Assembly (NCBI GenBank): GCA_024654415.1
Contig: JANLHQ010000075.1
Location: 1 to 6,196, forward strand
Origin: Candidatus Azambacteria bacterium
GTDB lineage: Bacteria; Patescibacteriota; Minisyncoccia; GWC2-36-17; WO2-46-25
Direction of reading: 5' to 3'
Length of the DNA: 6,196 nucleotides
Every line of letters begins with the position of its first letter. Position 1 is the stretch's first letter. A program made the translations under genes and the position numbers. The notes under the pieces are model-generated. The model saw nothing but the letters and a program-made list of their open reading frames with translations. It searched no databases and was not told where the DNA came from. Below are positions 4,562-6,196 of this stretch, in pieces.

Positions 4562-5401
4562 TTACATTTTTTGCACCACGATCATTGCAGTACGTATTTC
4601 AGTGATCGGCTCATTAATACCTGTCGGATAATCAAGCAATGCCGCTTCAAGCACATCGTACTTATACCGATACCCTTCTCCTCGCTTAGTGCCGGGGTCA
4701 TTAGTAATAAATTCTTGAGTCGCATCATCGTATCCGCGAATAACGAGCTTATGCTTTGGCGGACCAGGCGGCGTATAATACGGATTGCCAACTTGTCTCC
4801 CATCAATTGGCACAATCACCACGTTCCCCTGTGCAAGTTCATCCTTGATGTCTTGTGTGCCTATATCAAACTTTACAAATGCGTTTTCATATTTAAAATA
4901 TGCTTTCATCACCTTCAACGTATCTTCCGCTGAAGTGTCATGAAAATCTCCATATTGCTCATTTTCAAATTCAGAAATAGCGATGATTTCTTTTTCTGCT
5001 TGCGCCGGAGAAAGCTCCTCACCACGCACCCAATGCATTGCCATAAGGATAGATGCCTCCTCGCAGCCATAATCCTGTCGTGCGTCCGCCCACCCGCCAA
5101 ACGGGGCTTGCACCGTAAAGGGGACGTCGAGTAGCACATACCTTGGAGCGGCTCCCTCAAATGCTGTATCCGTGCTTGTAGCTTGGGCCGGATCAAACTT
5201 TTCTTCATCCACCACTTCCTGTAAGAGCGAAACTTCTGCTATCGGCACTGGCACAGACACTGCTTCTTTTTCTTTTTGCTCCGGTATAGTGATTGTAACG
5301 ACAGGAAATTGAAGCGTATACTTCATTACTAATACGCCACTAATAAATATCACTGGGACCATCACAAGTATTAAAATTATTTTCCCTTTATTTGTTTTCA
5401 T
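4562..5401 (-). CDS. Membrane-anchored C39-like cysteine peptidase (279 aa)
   Basis: A positively charged N-terminus and a hydrophobic segment (about 8-27) form a signal anchor. A low-complexity Glu/Val/Pro linker (about 38-80) follows, so the catalytic domain lies outside the membrane. That domain begins at LLDVPFTVQAPFGGW (90-104) and matches the peptidase C39-like (C39_2) pattern: Gln98 for the oxyanion hole, catalytic Cys113 in YGCEEAS, His217 in KHKLVIRGYDD, and Asn234-Asp235 in FITNDPGTKRG as the third catalytic position. All expected catalytic residues are present, so it is likely active. Its substrate is unknown; cell-surface protein processing or peptide export is possible. The ATG at 5399-5401 gives a normal signal anchor, but no Shine-Dalgarno is seen. 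The DUF5652 gene follows after 15 bases, and the AtpZ-like gene ends 56 bases upstream. Confidence 0.88.
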   Translation of the reverse strand: MKTNKGKIILILVMVPVIFISGVLVMKYTLQFPVVTITIPEQKEKEAVSVPVPIAEVSLLQEVVDEEKFDPAQATSTDTAFEGAAPRYVLLDVPFTVQAPFGGWADARQDYGCEEASILMAMHWVRGEELSPAQAEKEIIAISEFENEQYGDFHDTSAEDTLKVMKAYFKYENAFVKFDIGTQDIKDELAQGNVVIVPIDGRQVGNPYYTPPGPPKHKLVIRGYDDATQEFITNDPGTKRGEGYRYKYDVLEAALLDYPTGINEPITEIRTAMIVVQKM

Positions 5402-5457
5402 ATCTAAAAGGCTGGTTAGAAGGGTATGAAAAATGAGGCTCTATCAAATTGTGTGAC

Positions 5458-5700
5458 TCATGGCCTATCATCTTTCTCCTTATTTTTTATAAAAGGAATG
5501 AGTGCGCGATATGCGCCGTAAAATCCGGCAATCATACCAAGACTCACGCCGACTATTAAGAAAACCGGATGCGTCCCCAAAAACCTATCGCCTACAAGTC
5601 CTAGAAAAATGAATACGGCGAGAGGAATGATTATGAAAAACCCCAGCTCCCATATAAGCAAAAAAGCGTACATTAATCCAAATTTTTTATTGCGAGGCAT
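5458..5700 (-). CDS. AtpZ/AtpI-family small membrane protein (80 aa)
   Basis: It resembles the AtpZ/AtpI family (ATPase_gene1), small membrane proteins usually encoded at the head of F1Fo ATP synthase operons and linked to c-ring assembly or Mg2+/Ca2+ handling. Two membrane helices are visible, at about 10-35 and 46-70. They are joined by the typical short loop GDRFLGTHP (37-45), and the second helix has the family pattern GVSLGMIAGFYGAYR (51-65). The tail is charged (KNKEKDDRP). No ATP synthase subunit follows; the next genes are the peptidase and the DUF5652 protein, so here it is away from its usual partners. No Shine-Dalgarno precedes the ATG at 5698-5700, and TATACA lies three bases upstream. 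The family call is good; the role here is inferred. Confidence 0.8.
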   Translation of the reverse strand: MPRNKKFGLMYAFLLIWELGFFIIIPLAVFIFLGLVGDRFLGTHPVFLIVGVSLGMIAGFYGAYRALIPFIKNKEKDDRP

Positions 5701-5762
5701 AGCTGTATATAAACGGTATCATAGAAAATCACATCTATCCACTGCCGTTATGGTTCTTTTTG

Positions 5763-5791
5763 AAAAAAAATGACCCCAAATTCGGGGTCAT
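5763..5791 (-). terminator. Rho-independent terminator of the DUF488 gene
   Basis: Bases 5770-5777 (ATGACCCC) pair with 5784-5791 around a six-base loop. On the minus strand a run of eight T follows. The TGA stop of the DUF488 gene (5788-5790) is inside the stem, so the transcript ends almost immediately after the coding region. It separates this gene from the AtpZ-like gene. Confidence 0.9.
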
Positions 5792-6186
5792 GTAATGCTT
5801 ATTTCCAGGTGAGGGTTGATACGGCGGCACGCCTCGGCAATCAAACGCCGGTGACAATGCTCTGGCGTATCTTCAGCGCAAAGAATAGTTACATCGCCGT
5901 TACGCGCTTGCTCTATCAAGCGATACAACAGATTCCGGACATACGGCTTCTCTAAGTATTTGTTAAATTTTTTTTCAAACTCTTCCCAAGATAACCCGCG
6001 CTTGTAATAGTCGCCCACCAAATGCGGTAATGGAGCAAGTGTTACCCACCACTCATCATACGACGAGTCCAATATCTCCGGATCGAGTGTAATCCCATCT
6101 GCCAAAGTGTGCCGGCTCATGACTGATATCCGTACACCGTCGTCATCTTTTTTTGGCGCTTTTATGGAACGCGTATGCAATGGCAT
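5788..6186 (-). CDS. DUF488 family protein (132 aa)
   Basis: It resembles the DUF488/YeaO-type family of small cytoplasmic proteins of unknown biochemical role. Visible family features are GVRISVMSRHTLADG (17-31, matching the G-x-R-hydrophobic core seen in YeaO-type proteins), a central L-AP-P segment with Gly58, and the block LSWEEFEKKFNKYL (65-78). The C-terminal core is VTILCAEDTPEHCHRRLIAEA (99-119), with Cys103 and the strongly conserved Cys111-His112-Arg113. The CxnCHR arrangement suggests metal binding or a reactive cysteine, which is inference. Length is normal for the family. The ATG is fixed by AGGAGG at 6191-6196, four bases upstream. The gene is probably complete, but its promoter and any upstream operon partner lie beyond the window. 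Confidence 0.88.
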   Translation of the reverse strand: MPLHTRSIKAPKKDDDGVRISVMSRHTLADGITLDPEILDSSYDEWWVTLAPLPHLVGDYYKRGLSWEEFEKKFNKYLEKPYVRNLLYRLIEQARNGDVTILCAEDTPEHCHRRLIAEACRRINPHLEISIT

Positions 6187-6196
6187 AACTCCTCCT
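6187..6196 (-). promoter_or_regulatory. Strong Shine-Dalgarno of the DUF488 gene (at window edge)
   Basis: The minus strand reads AGGAGGAGTT directly before ATG. This is one of only two strong ribosome binding sites in the window and it decides the start codon. The sequence is cut at base 6196, so anything further upstream is unseen. Confidence 0.85.

Noticed and set aside
4436..4933. Plus-strand 165-codon frame
   Set aside because: It is antisense to the C39-like peptidase and DUF5652 genes, with His/Ile/Cys-rich composition typical of a shadow frame.
1..6196. CRISPR array, transposase, integrase, or defence system
   Set aside because: No regularly spaced direct repeats and no diagnostic protein motifs were found on either strand. 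The tRNA gene has no partial 3' duplicate nearby that would mark an attachment site.

Overview
The window looks like chromosomal DNA from a Candidate Phyla Radiation (Patescibacteria, Parcubacteria-like) bacterium. This is inferred from the gene families: a DUF5652 small membrane protein, a membrane-anchored C39-like peptidase, a tiny AtpZ-type protein and many short unrecognised proteins. It also fits the short intergenic gaps, the tRNA without an encoded CCA, and the scarcity of Shine-Dalgarno sequences. No database search was possible, so the taxonomic call is moderate.

Almost everything is on the minus strand, read from right to left. At the right edge a DUF488 protein (5788-6186) has a strong ribosome binding site and its own terminator. 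Next come an AtpZ/AtpI-like protein (5458-5700), a membrane-anchored C39-like cysteine peptidase (4562-5401) and a DUF5652 two-helix protein (4295-4546), which probably form one envelope-related transcription unit. A small basic 93-residue protein (3934-4215) follows, with a clear promoter, a strong ribosome binding site and a terminator. tRNA-Lys(UUU) (3749-3821) has its own promoter and a perfect 26-bp terminator hairpin that begins inside its acceptor stem.

The stretch from about 3356 to 3692 is an unexplained GC-rich, palindrome-rich island with no convincing gene. Left of it is a tightly coupled pair, a zinc-ribbon-like protein (3049-3342) and the Maf nucleotide pyrophosphatase (2472-3047). 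After these comes an unusual protein joining a THEP1-like P-loop NTPase to a C-terminal SWIM zinc finger (1689-2414). The far-left gene (213-1409) is an unrecognised protein with three membrane helices and a large soluble domain.

One short interval (about 1437-1706) may be transcribed from the plus strand. It holds a 66-codon open frame followed by a hairpin whose U-tract is on the plus strand. The same 43-nt hairpin sequence occurs at 151-193 and 3701-3743. I see no CRISPR array, transposase, integrase or recognisable defence system. The best leads for something undescribed are the NTPase-SWIM fusion, the GC-rich island, the plus-strand small gene and the 93-residue protein.
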